NCBI GenBank assembly: GCA_023375785.1
Contig: SZWC01006773.1
Location: 59,708-86,161 of the forward strand
Direction of reading: 5' to 3'
Source: Penium margaritaceum
Lineage: Eukaryota > Streptophyta > Zygnematophyceae > Desmidiales > Peniaceae
DNA: 26,454 bases
Positions 20,401 through 26,454 of this stretch are shown piece after piece. Numbering within the stretch: position 1 is the stretch's first letter; each line of letters starts with the position of its first letter. The notes beneath the pieces were generated by a model that had not been told where the DNA came from, ran no database searches, and worked only from the letters and a program-made list of their open reading frames with translations. The translations under genes were made by a program, and so were the position numbers.

Positions 20401-21265
20401 GCTCTCTCATCAGAGGATGCAAACGCTTGGCGTGCTGCCTGCGAGGATGAGCTTAGTGCCATCCGAGAGCATGGAGTTTACAAGCTAGTCGACCTTCCAC
20501 TTGGGAGGAAGGCTATTTAGGTCAAGTGAGTATTTTGCAAGAAAGTGAAGCCGGATGGCTCACTGGAATGCCACAAGGCTCGCTTGGTCATCAAGGGGTA
20601 CTCTCAGATCGAGGGCATCGATTATGTTGATACCTTTGCCCTTGTCGGCCGCATGACCTCAGCTCGCGCTCTGTTCGGTGTAGTGGCTCAACATGACTGG
20701 GAACTACACTAGATGGACGTGAACAATGTGTTCCTCCATGACTACCTGGATTAGGAGATTTACGTGGCTCAGCCACGAGGATTTGACGACAGTGACAAGG
20801 TCTGGCGCTTGCGCAAGTCCTTGTACGGTCGCAAGCAGTCTCCTCGGTGTTGGAACCAGGAGATCACTGGCACTCTGACTCGTGCACGATATGTACAGAG
20901 CAAGGCAGATCACTCTCTCTTTATCCGATAGACGCCTGAGCGGTTCACCGCCATCCTGGTCTATGTGGATGACCTTCTAATCGCGTCTCCTTCCATGGAG
21001 GCCATGAAGGAGGCCAAGGAGGTCCTCCAGACTGCCTATTGGATGAAGGATCTTGGTCCTATAGCAATGTTTCTTGCCATGGAAATTGTGCGAGACCACA
21101 GATGTTAGACACTTCTATTACATCAGGCCCAATAGACACGTGTTGGGTGGGATCGCTTCAGTGACCTTCTTGGCGCAGTGCCCACGGCCTCCACACCTCT
21201 CAGACTTGACGGGCAGGATGCCCTAAAGGTGGACAATCCCACACAACTGGGGGAGATAGTGGACC
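20401..21265 (+). pseudogene. Element C reverse transcriptase (broken)
   Basis: The RT N-terminus lies at AWRAACEDELSAIREHGVYKL. Stops follow at 20518-20520 (TAG for CAG), 20527-20529 (TGA for TGG), about 20710 and 20752 (TAG), and 20929-20931 (TAG for CAG). The catalytic YVDD is intact at 20962-20973, followed by LLIASPSMEAMKEAKEV. More stops occur near 21106 and 21133. A loss of 4 bases near 21262 shifts the frame into RNase H. The frame is otherwise collinear with A. Confidence 0.87.
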
Positions 21266-21938
21266 TTGTACCTCCGCCTCATCGGATCTTTGATGTACTT
21301 GGCCACTACCACACGCCCCGACATCGCCTTTGTCGTCAACCCTCTTGTACAGTTTTCACAGGCTCCACGTGCTAGTGCCCTTCATGCGGTTGTGCGAGTG
21401 GTGCGATACGTGGTTTCCACACTGTACCTTGGACTCTCCTTTTGCCGGCAGTGTTCGGTGGTTCTTGACGGCTACACCGACATGGACTAGGCCTGGAGTC
21501 CAGATGGACGCAATCACACCGGCTACGTGTTCTTGTTCGGTGGTACCGCTGTGTCCTGGCACAACGGGAAGCAGAGCTGCATTGCACGTAGCTCGTCGAA
21601 GGCAGAGTAAGTTGCTCTGGATGTAGCCTACGGAGGCAGTGTGGCTGCAACGCCTGTTCCTTGAGCTGGGTCAGTCAGTACTTGCCGTTGTGCTTTGCTG
21701 TAGCAACCAGAGTGCTCTTGCCATTGCACAGAACTCTGGTGTCTTTCACACTCGCACAAAGCACATTGCGGTTGAGCATCACTTTGTGCATGATCTGGTG
21801 GAGCGACACGTGATCTCTGTCATATGGGTTGGCACTGGCATGCAGCGTGCTTACTTCTTGACGAAGGTACTAGCACGCGGTAAGTTTCTGGTGGCCATTT
21901 GTTCTGTTGGGCTTTGCCCCTTGCCTGAGACTGGTTGA
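21266..21938 (+). pseudogene. Element C RNase H (broken)
   Basis: LRLIGSLMYLATTTRPDIAF leads into RNase H. DGYTDMD is cut by TAG 21488-21490 (TGG in A), and SSKAE by TAA at about 21608. The frame changes near 21630 and continues as LFLELGQSVLAVVLCCSNQSA; here the aspartate of the usual CDNQSA is serine, so a metal-binding position is lost. RTKHIAVEHHF is kept. The product ends LCPLPETG at 21938, about 95 bases before the polypurine tract. Confidence 0.88.
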
Positions 21939-22032
21939 GTGCAGGGTGTGTCTGTGTCTGTGTCATGACTGTTTCTGCACTCGTTGTGCTCGTTTCAGTG
22001 TTGCATGTGTATGGACATGCATACCATCAGGT

Positions 22033-22042
22033 CATGGGGGAG
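22033..22042 (+). other. Polypurine tract of element C
   Basis: CATGGGGGAG directly before the 3' LTR. The 50 bases upstream, including TGTATGGACATGCATACCATCAGGT, are also conserved with A. Confidence 0.88.
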
Positions 22043-22688
22043 TGTTGTCATTTGTGATGTTTCCTGTCGACCTGTATAGTTTACTATGACCAGTCGGCCA
22101 TGTCCATGCCCGTGCAGATCCTTGATGCGGACCCAGGTGGTACAGGTGCGTTGTCTGGTGGTGGTCTACAAGCTTGGATCTGACCGACGACCGTCCCAGA
22201 GGTGTGGACACTTCCTTGAACCTCCTGCAGTTTTTCTACTGCACATAGGAGTTTATCGGTGGACTGGCCGTGGGCCCGATTTGCATGTTTTTGCATTGCG
22301 TATCCACTGTTTGATGACGGATGCATGCATGCAACCAGTCGTAGCGTCTGGCTTGTGATTATGCACATCTAGGTTCAGACGACATAGCGTTTCTGACATG
22401 TCTACGCCGAGGTATGGCCAAAACAATGGTATTGGGCTAGGTTTAGGACAGACCTTGTGCTGCCGCGTGCGACACCCGCCGTGCGCCGCGACAGGTACTC
22501 ATGCCATGGACCTGTTATTTTTCAACTCTCTCTGCAAATGCTATTGAAGCATTCTGACAATTTTCCTTGTCTCTCCCAGCCAGACCCTTGCCATTGTGTG
22601 TACAACTTGTGATTGTCCTCACCGTCTGACCAGGCATTGACGCCTAGTCAGCGGCTGTGTCGCTAGGAAGCTTCCACACATTTTCTTA
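22043..22688 (+). mobile_element. 3' LTR of element C
   Basis: 646 bases, aligned end to end with the 5' LTR with about 70 substitutions and one 1-base gap. It ends TTTTCTTA (CA to TA), followed by the GTAAC duplication. The 57-base stretch from TGGACTGGCCGTGGGCC (about 22259) is identical in both LTRs. Confidence 0.92.
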
Positions 22689-22693
22689 GTAAC
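22689..22693. repeat. Target-site duplication of element C, right copy (GTAAC)
   Basis: Matches 14919-14923 exactly. Joining the two flanks restores a continuous LTR X sequence that runs into a primer site. Confidence 0.9.
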
Positions 22694-22872
22694 TCTCTCC
22701 ATGCATGTGTTCATTTTATGGAATTACATTTTGACACCAACTGCAAGGGTTTGGCCTAGCCAAACCCTTGCTGTTTCACGTCCGACTTGTGTTGACACCG
22801 TGAGGTAACTGAGCGCTGACGCCTAGTCAGCGCTCAGTGGCAAGCCTGCTAGGAAGCTTCTTGGCAATCTCA
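22694..22872 (+). mobile_element. LTR X, segment 3 (U5 end)
   Basis: It ends AAGCTTCTTGGCAATCTCA, resembling the U5 ends of A and C, and is followed after two bases by a canonical primer site. It contains a perfect 12-base stem, CTGAGCGCTGAC (22809-22820) with GTCAGCGCTCAG (22826-22837), around a 5-base loop. GACGCCTAGTCAGC is shared with A and C. AGCCAAACCCTTGC matches their AGCCAGACCCTTGC. Confidence 0.82.
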
Positions 22873-22874
22873 TT

Positions 22875-22886
22875 TGGTATCAGAGC
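22875..22886 (+). other. Primer binding site of element X
   Basis: TGGTATCAGAGC, the full Copia-type initiator-Met site, two bases after the LTR end. It shows that the split LTR is X's 5' LTR and that X's internal region lies to the right. Confidence 0.88.
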
Positions 22887-23800
22887 AAACGAGCCACAAC
22901 TCATTGTTCTGTGCACCAGAGACACAATAGCAGCAGCAGTAGTGAGTGGCAGTAGCGCTAACCACCCATAGCAACAGCAACAGATCCTGGAAGGACTCAC
23001 CACGACTACCATGTAGCGGAGCGGTGGAGGTGGCGGAGACAACAGCGGCAGCTCCAAGCAACAGGAGCCATAGCACCAGTAGCGGCGGGAAGCACCTGCA
23101 GCAGAAGCGGCTATGGGCAGCAGCTGTAGCAGTAGCAGCAGTAGCAGCAACAACAGCAGTGGTGATGACGGCGAGCATCTACAGTAGCAGAGGCGGAGGC
23201 TAGCAGCCATTGTAGTAGCCGTAGCAATAACGACGGCGGCTAGCAGCTGCAGCACTAGAGGCGGAGGCCAGCAGCCTCACTAGCAATAGCGACAGTAGCA
23301 GCGACGACGCCAATTCGTTGTAGTAGCAGTGAAGGAGGCTAGCAACCACAACAACAGGTACAGCAGTAGCAGCGGCGGTTAGTACCTGTAGTAGCAGTAA
23401 CATAGGGCAGCAACCACAACAACAACTGGAGCAGCAACGACGGCAGCAAGTAGCTGTAGCACAGCGTTGGCGGGCAGCAGGCGTAGCAGCAATAGAAGCA
23501 GGAGCAGCAGCGCTCAGCTGCCGTAGCAATGCCAGCGGGCTGCAACCACAGCAACACGCAACAGTATTGTGTAGAATGATACTGCTGCAGGTACTTAGCA
23601 CTGCCTCGTAGTACCCACAACAGCACCGCACGTCAGTAGTATTAGTAGCGGTAGCAGCAGCAAGCAGTTGCAGCGTGCGGTCGCAGTTGCATACACGCGC
23701 AACAGTAGAAATAGTAGTGCGGTCACAGAGGCAGCCGCAGTGGCAACAGCCACCGCTGCCCCTTGCTTGTAGCGCGATGCTACGAGGCAGCTTCACGCTG
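22887..23800 (+). repeat. CAG-rich leader of element X
   Basis: About 900 bases of CAG/GCA/AGC triplets interrupted mostly by TAG and CAA, the longest such tract in the window. Sub-repeats recur, such as GAGGCGGAGGC(T/C)AGCAGCC (about 23188 and 23259) and GGCTAGCA followed by A/G-rich spacers. Several minus-strand frames rich in Leu, Ala and Cys arise from it and are not credible genes. Confidence 0.8.
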
Positions 23801-23915
23801 CAAGCGAGCTCGCCGTCGGGCGAGCTTGCGATGGCAGCTCACCATCGGACAAGCTCACTGATTGGCGAGCATGCCGATCGACGAGCTCGTCCGATTGATG
23901 AGCTTGCCGCAAGGG
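23800..23915. repeat. Clustered GAGCTCG/GAGCTTG inverted repeats
   Basis: Within 115 bases the motifs GCGAGCTCGCC, GGCGAGCTTGCGA, ACAAGCTCACTG, GGCGAGCATGCC, GACGAGCTCGTCCGA and TGAGCTTGCCGCAA occur, many palindromic or mutually complementary. A strongly folded RNA or DNA is expected. It lies in X's leader just after the CAG tract. Confidence 0.6.
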
Positions 23916-23932
23916 TTGAGCCACCCAGAGGA

Positions 23933-24130
23933 AAAAAACGGGGACAAGGGAGTCCGTGAGCGGGGCACTCGAGCAAAACCCTGGGAAGAGGTACCCGACT
24001 GGTACCGAGCGTTCGATGAACCAAACCATAAATAAAAGGGACAAGGGGGTCCACGAGTTGGAGAATCTAAAAAAAAAACCCTGGGTGGGGGTACACCACT
24101 TGCACCGAGGTGATCAGTGATAAAAAAAGG
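23933..24130 (+). repeat. Two-copy tandem repeat, period 97
   Basis: Two diverged copies: GGGACAAGGG at 23941 and 24038, and CCCTGGG at about 23980 and 24078. Both continue through a GGTAC segment to an A-rich end (AATAAAA, GATAAAAAAA). It lies in the distal leader of X. Confidence 0.65.
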
Positions 24131-24423
24131 AGGTGGCCAGGGTTCAGAGTCGTCGGTTGGTGCAGTAGCAGCAACCGTAGATGTAGCGGAACCACTAGCA
24201 GCGTTACCAAAAGAAAGAAGTGTCGCGGGGACCATCTTCGTTGCCGCTGACGGTGGTTGTAGGCAGCAGCGATAGCATCAGCAGCACCGAAGGCGACTTG
24301 AGGTCGCAGATTGTGTTAACCGCGCGATAGCATCATAGCAATCACGTAGCAGTCGCACAACAACACACCACTAGCATGGTGGTGGCCATCCTCATGACGA
24401 CGTCTTAGAACGTCCAAGAGACT
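24131..24423. other. Distal leader of X without recognisable gene
   Basis: Mixed sequence with scattered CAG/TAG triplets (24160-24220, 24265-24290, 24340-24365). Nothing further is supported. Its CAG content joins it to the leader of X. Confidence 0.45.
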
Positions 24424-24828
24424 GTGCTTCGATCGCCCACGCTGCTGCACCTCCCCCTGTGGTCTTGTGCCAGTGGGAACAAGTGCCGTGTGCACTCACC
24501 CACGCCAAGCTCCGGAGATGAGCAGACTAGCGCGGCAGGGAGCACAGCCGGTGGTGGTTGGCACCGGCATTACATGCGTGGCAAAGGCTACGTCCATAGT
24601 GGCAAATGCAACCGTGGCACACGCCTTGAGCGTCTAACGACTTTGCCCGCTACTACTAAGGCGATCAGCACCATGGCTGGCTCCAGTGTCGCCAATGCCC
24701 TGCCGGGTGGCAATCGCCCTGGATACGGTCCCGTCCTTCTTCACCATCCGACTCAGAGACATCACCCGATACTGTGGTACCCCTCAGTTGAGCTATGGCG
24801 GTGTTGTACGCTAAGCTCCAGGGTGTGA
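24424..24828 (+). CDS. Unrecognised frame in X internal region, possible gag start
   Basis: 134-codon frame. An internal ATG at 24673 (MAGSSVANALPGGNRPG) lies at roughly the distance from the CAG leader where gag starts in A and C, so it could be the start of a very different gag, but I see no sequence match. The frame overlaps the next one by 34 bases in a different phase. A frameshift joining the two (near 24770) is possible. Function unknown. Confidence 0.3.
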   Translation: MLRSPTLLHLPLWSCASGNKCRVHSPTPSSGDEQTSAAGSTAGGGWHRHYMRGKGYVHSGKCNRGTRLERLTTLPATTKAISTMAGSSVANALPGGNRPGYGPVLLHHPTQRHHPILWYPSVELWRCCTLSSRV

Positions 24829-25463
24829 AGTGCATGGTGCAACAGCTCACACACCATGTGGTCTCTGAGCGGGCCATTGCCACCATGCCGTTGCATTCAC
24901 CCCCATCTTCCTCCTCGCCATCCTCACCTCTGTCAGTGTCGTCACCTGACGGTGCCACGCCTCCCGACCTTAGCTCCACATCTGACGCACTCTGCTCTAT
25001 CCTGGTGTCAGTTGGAGTCATCCTGACCTATGACCCCTCCACTTCTGTGGTAGTCCCTTCAGCTCGCGCTCGTCACACTCACACTTGGTACACGAGGCAG
25101 CGGACGGCACGTTTGGCTAGACGTGCCCAGGAGGCAGCGAAAGCAGTAGTAGTGGCAGACGTTACCGCGGAGCTGACTCTCTCGTCCCCGATCATAGGGT
25201 TGGTGCGGCACCCCTTCATAGCTTCTGCCGGTGTATCGGTCGAGGGGGGAATGGTGTGTCTGCTGACGACCACCGGAGAGTGTAGGAGGGATGCAACGGA
25301 CGGCGCTGCACGACGGGGCGCTCTCAGTGAGGACGAGTCATCCGAGGATTGGTCCGATGCGCAGTCGGAGGCAGATGAGTGGTCCAACATAGAGTTAGAG
25401 GCTGACATAGCGATGGAGATGGGGCATTTATGCCCAATCACCCCACAATTATACACTTCATAA
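24795..25463 (+). CDS. Unrecognised 222-residue frame, possible gag remnant
   Basis: Longest intact frame to the right of X's leader. Residues 1-30 (AKLQGVKCMVQQLTHHVVSE) look helical and could be coiled coil. Residues 35-60 are Ser/Pro-rich. About residues 95-125 are basic then alanine-rich (RQRTARLARRAQEAAKAV). The last 45 are strongly acidic (SEDESSEDWSDAQSEAD). There is no zinc knuckle, transmembrane segment or domain I recognise. No pol sequence follows, so if this is X's gag, X is cut off soon after. A host gene exon is the alternative. Codon use is GC-rich, like the elements and unlike the AT-rich DNA that begins right after its stop. Confidence 0.35.
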   Translation: MAVLYAKLQGVKCMVQQLTHHVVSERAIATMPLHSPPSSSSPSSPLSVSSPDGATPPDLSSTSDALCSILVSVGVILTYDPSTSVVVPSARARHTHTWYTRQRTARLARRAQEAAKAVVVADVTAELTLSSPIIGLVRHPFIASAGVSVEGGMVCLLTTTGECRRDATDGAARRGALSEDESSEDWSDAQSEADEWSNIELEADIAMEMGHLCPITPQLYTS

Positions 25464-25858
25464 TGTGTGTACAACACTGAAACATATGGTGAGGATACTT
25501 CTAGGAATATAACCTAGCCAATTGTTAATGTTTCTTGGAAATTACTGGTTATAATTATGTTCACAAGTAGTTCTGCGTACATGAACACAGGAGTTTCTTT
25601 GAAATTGATGGAGAAATGGATGCAATTTATTTTGTTTTTAATCGATTCTTTAAAAACAATTATCCAGAAACAATAAAGCACATGCTTTAACAATTTTGCA
25701 CCTATTGTGTGCTTTAATTTAAGTTCATGTTATGATTGTAATTAAGTCACTCACGCTGATTCGTACTACTTTCTACCATCTCCCAATTGAGAACATTTCT
25801 GTAGGTATCAAGCGGAATGCTACACAGTCATCACGATTTGTTTTTGTCGATGCTCGAC
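25464..25858. other. AT-rich region without recognisable gene
   Basis: A sharp drop in GC content right after the preceding frame. AATAAA occurs at 25672-25677 on the + strand, which could serve as a polyadenylation signal, though nothing shows it is used. No repeat or LTR end was seen, so the point where element X ends cannot be placed. Confidence 0.45.
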
Positions 25859-26047
25859 CACCCCCCCCCCCTCCCTTCGGTAGCCCGAATTTGTATCGAG
25901 GGTATATTGGGAAGTGTATCAGGGGAGGGGGACGATTAAATACACATGTGAGTTAATTCACTTGTGTACATCTTGGTGAGTACTCGCGATACACTCCCCG
26001 ATACACTCCCCAAATACACTCATAGTGTTTGGGGGAGGGGGGGGGGT
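25859..26047. repeat. Foldback unit R1 flanked by C-run and G-run
   Basis: A C-run (about 25859-25873) opens the unit. TGTATCGAGGG, TATATTGGGAAGTGTATCAGGGG follow. Next is a centre with TTCACTTGTGTACAT, then the inverted counterparts GATACACTCCCC twice and AAATACACT, and a G-run closes it (about 26030-26047). The unit is therefore a long imperfect inverted repeat. A second unit of the same design lies at 26281-26454. Confidence 0.7.
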
Positions 26048-26100
26048 TCCTCATTGAGGCACACTAATTTTGTCATCACGGTGTGACTAGGACATTTTGA

Positions 26101-26322
26101 TTGCGATCTGGTTCTTATTTTGCAACCCGAGCACCGTCGGATTTGAGCAATCGACGACGTTTGCAAACATTGGATGATTCTAGAAAAGAAGAAATGTTTG
26201 TCTATTGGATGTCTACCGGCTGTAATGAGCGAGAATCCATCCGAGTAAAATCCCAAATTTGGAGAGAGGGGATCATCGATACCCCCCTCCCCCCCCCTCC
26301 CCCGCAATCAAAATGGATATAG
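26101..26322 (+). CDS. Short frame between foldback units, unrecognised
   Basis: 73 codons. The middle (LDDSRKEEMFVYWMSTGCNERESIRVKSQIW) has a plausible soluble-protein composition, but the end runs into the proline-coding C-run (PLPPPPP), which is repeat sequence. I recognise no domain. It may be a fragment of an exon or of a transposon gene, or chance. Confidence 0.2.
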   Translation: MRSGSYFATRAPSDLSNRRRLQTLDDSRKEEMFVYWMSTGCNERESIRVKSQIWREGIIDTPLPPPPPQSKWI

Positions 26323-26454
26323 GTAGTGTATCGGGTTGTGTATCGGGAGAGCGTTCAGAACGATACACAAGTACAAAAATTCACTTGTGTACATTTTCGA
26401 GCGGATTCCTCATACACAGCCCAATACACACCCCCAATACACTCGGGGGGGGGG
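26281..26454. repeat. Foldback unit R2 flanked by C-run and G-run
   Basis: Same order as R1: C-run (26281-26303), GTGTATCGGG twice (about 26326-26346), centre TTCACTTGTGTACAT (about 26380-26394), inverted ATACAC copies (CCCAATACACACCCCCAATACACT), and a G-run at the window edge. The C-runs of the two units start about 420 bases apart. The unit may continue beyond the window. Confidence 0.68.

Larger units (their letters stand above)
14924..22688 (+). mobile_element. Copia element C, complete in structure, coding-dead
   Basis: 7,765-base Ty1/Copia element with both LTRs, primer site, CAG-rich leader, gag, protease, integrase, reverse transcriptase, RNase H and polypurine tract, bounded by a GTAAC duplication. 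The two LTRs differ at about 70 of 646 positions by my manual alignment (about 89% identity), so the insertion is old. Coding regions carry more than ten stops and several frameshifts. It is inserted in LTR X and lies opposite to its relative A. Confidence 0.93.

Noticed and set aside
4387..21490. Reassigned TAG codon (TAG read as Gln), suggested by many CAG/TAG pairs
   Set aside because: TAG also stands for Trp (five sites) and probably Glu at about 20752. TGA and TAA stops and frameshifts also occur in the same frames. Decay at CWG sites explains all of this better.
14292..22886. Tandem element sharing one LTR (B's pol on the left, X's primer site on the right)
   Set aside because: CA followed by GTTAT at 14773-14779 matches GTTAT before B's 5' LTR, so B ends at 14774. 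The LTR that reaches the primer site belongs to X.
23200..23796. 198-codon minus-strand frame and other long frames in the CAG region
   Set aside because: The products are Leu/Ala/Cys/Ser low-complexity sequence set by the triplet repeat, with no domain.

Overview
The window is eukaryotic nuclear DNA made almost entirely of decayed Ty1/Copia-type LTR retrotransposons. I found no convincing intact host gene, tRNA, rRNA or CRISPR. The 12-base primer binding sites match the Copia/plant-type initiator-Met tRNA site (TGGTATCAGAGC). Domain order is gag, zinc knuckle, protease (DSGA), integrase, reverse transcriptase (YVDD), RNase H. This suggests a plant or alga, but I cannot name the organism. Nonsense mutations cluster at CAG/CTG (CWG) sites, which would fit a methylated genome of that kind.

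The layout is a nest of elements, worked out from paired LTR ends and two sets of 5-bp target-site duplications. Element X is the oldest host element. Its 5' LTR is split into 2801-2893, 14775-14923 and 22694-22872, followed by its primer site at 22875 and a long CAG-rich leader. Element B (+, 2894-14774, duplication GTTAT) inserted into X's LTR. Element A (-, 3051 to about 10035) inserted into B's 5' LTR at 3050. Element C (+, 14924-22688, duplication GTAAC) inserted into another point of X's LTR. C has both LTRs. A has lost its 5' LTR and primer site. B has lost most of its 5' LTR, its leader and gag. About 425 bases of unexplained sequence (10036-10460) lie at that joint. A and C are close relatives in opposite orientation. 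B belongs to a different family.

The left edge (1 to about 1060, - strand) is the 5' end of a fourth element, Y: CAG-rich leader, primer site, and LTR with a TATA box. Between Y and X lie two copies of a repeat built from GTAC-type palindromes (1545-1712, 2597-2800) and AT-richer DNA without genes. Right of X's leader are two unrecognised reading frames (24424-25463), then AT-rich DNA and two foldback units bordered by C-runs and G-runs (25859-26454).

The most unusual shared property is a long imperfect CAG/CTG triplet tract placed directly after the primer site in all four elements whose leader is visible (A, C, X, Y). In A and C it is followed by a palindromic TGCTGATGTCAGCA motif before gag. 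No element looks able to move by itself: every coding region carries stops and frameshifts, and A has also lost protease, reverse transcriptase and zinc-knuckle key residues.
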